Of a stretch of DNA of 64,000 bases, positions 63,721 through 64,000 are shown piece by piece. Within the stretch, counting starts at the first letter, position 1; each line of letters opens with the position of its first letter. The DNA is taken from contig NZ_RJUU01000001.1 in the NCBI RefSeq assembly GCF_003751445.1, positions 873,001-937,000 of the forward strand, in the 5' to 3' direction. The DNA is from Streptomyces sp. 840.1. GTDB lineage: Bacteria > Actinomycetota > Actinomycetes > Streptomycetales > Streptomycetaceae. The notes below the pieces were generated by a model. That model ran no database searches. It was not told where the DNA came from and saw only the letters and a list, made by a program, of their open reading frames with translations. The position numbers and the translations under genes were made by a program.

Positions 63721-64000
63721 TCAGTTGTCGGTCAGGTGCACGGCAAAGATCAACTTGCCGAGTTCAGGGACAGGGTCCTTATCGGTCAGGTCGATCGTGA
63801 CGTCCTGACCCCCGTCACAACGGAACTCAAACGGCCCGAGCGTGCCGTCCGCATCGCCTTTGCCCTTGTCGCCGTCGTCCTCGTCCCTGCTCTCGCTCTG
63901 CCCGGGGTCAGGCGCTTGAGGAACGGACTTCAAGGTGCACCGGAACTCGACCACCGCTGTGGCCGATGCCGTGGCATGAGCGTTCTTGGTCGAAGGGATC
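63721..64000 (-). CDS. C-terminus of a secreted/pilus-assembly-like protein (5' part outside window)
   Basis: The readable 90-odd residues contain STKNAHATASATAVVEFRCT, an Asp/Lys-rich linker (QSESRDEDDGDKGKGDADG) and VTIDLTDKDPVPELGKLIFAVHLTDN. The Ala-Thr-Ala pattern recalls TadE/TadG-like minor pilins. With the following lipoprotein and OmpA genes the set resembles the end of a Tad pilus locus; this is inference. Confidence 0.45.
   Translation of the reverse strand, partial: IPSTKNAHATASATAVVEFRCTLKSVPQAPDPGQSESRDEDDGDKGKGDADGTLGPFEFRCDGGQDVTIDLTDKDPVPELGKLIFAVHLTDN

Overview
The window is high-GC DNA from an actinomycete, almost certainly a Streptomyces chromosome. The evidence is the codon bias (G or C in nearly all third positions of real genes), the frequent GTG starts, 4-bp GTGA/ATGA stop-start overlaps, and lineage-typical genes: a WhiB-like protein, polyphosphate glucokinase, DUF6542, DUF4245, DUF1707 and DUF397 proteins, XRE/DUF5753 regulators and a DUF574 methyltransferase. 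No tRNA, rRNA, CRISPR array, prophage or complete insertion sequence was found.

Region 1 (1-23 kb) is core housekeeping. It holds YchF (cut by the left edge), DUF6542, ppgK, ispH, an APC permease, xseA-xseB, a RutE-like nitroreductase, a DUF4245 protein, glpX, a wblI-like WhiB gene, a DUF1707 protein, class I fumarase, a LuxR/MFS divergent pair, an M18 aminopeptidase, a secreted SGNH hydrolase with a ricin-type lectin domain, class II fumarase, a DUF402 protein and a SpoIIE-type phosphatase. Two related non-coding MITE-like elements flank the SGNH hydrolase gene. One sits exactly at its stop codon. The other ends 3 bp before the fumC ribosome binding site.

Region 2 (23-39.5 kb) is envelope, redox and transport. 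It holds a bifunctional penicillin-binding protein, an SPFH protein coupled to a ribbon-helix-helix protein, a PadR regulator with an ABC exporter (probably leaderless), divergent oxyR / ahpC-ahpD, an AI-2E family exporter, a secreted SLT transglycosylase, a PhoH-like ATPase, a cis-prenyltransferase and a YghZ-like aldo-keto reductase. On the minus strand at about 39.5 kb lies a candidate 6C-type small RNA with C-rich loops and a U-tract terminator.

Region 3 (39.7-55 kb) is more accessory. It holds a methyltransferase, an A24 prepilin peptidase with an expanded His/Pro repeat, a DUF192 protein, a second nearly identical copy of the 16.6-kb MITE beside a gene remnant, a PIG-V-like mannosyltransferase, an uncharacterised coupled three-gene operon, a frameshifted GNAT pseudogene coupled to a DinB protein, an HxlR/aldo-keto pair, a BrkB-type membrane protein, SRPBCC and beta-propeller proteins, an MmyB-type regulator, a glycosidase-like protein, a TetR gene with duplicated operator-like repeats and an F420-reductase/hemerythrin fusion.

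Region 4 (55.8-64 kb) carries two WhiJ/AbaA-like sets (anti-sigma-like ATPase, XRE-DUF5753 regulator and DUF397 protein), a small resolvase-like protein, a DUF574 methyltransferase and an SMI1/KNR4 protein. It ends with a secreted/OmpA/lipoprotein operon that runs off the right edge and resembles the end of a Tad pilus-type locus.

The strongest unusual signals are the repeated MITE family (three copies, two of them 99% identical), the C-loop small RNA and several well-formed operator-like inverted repeats between divergent regulator/target pairs.
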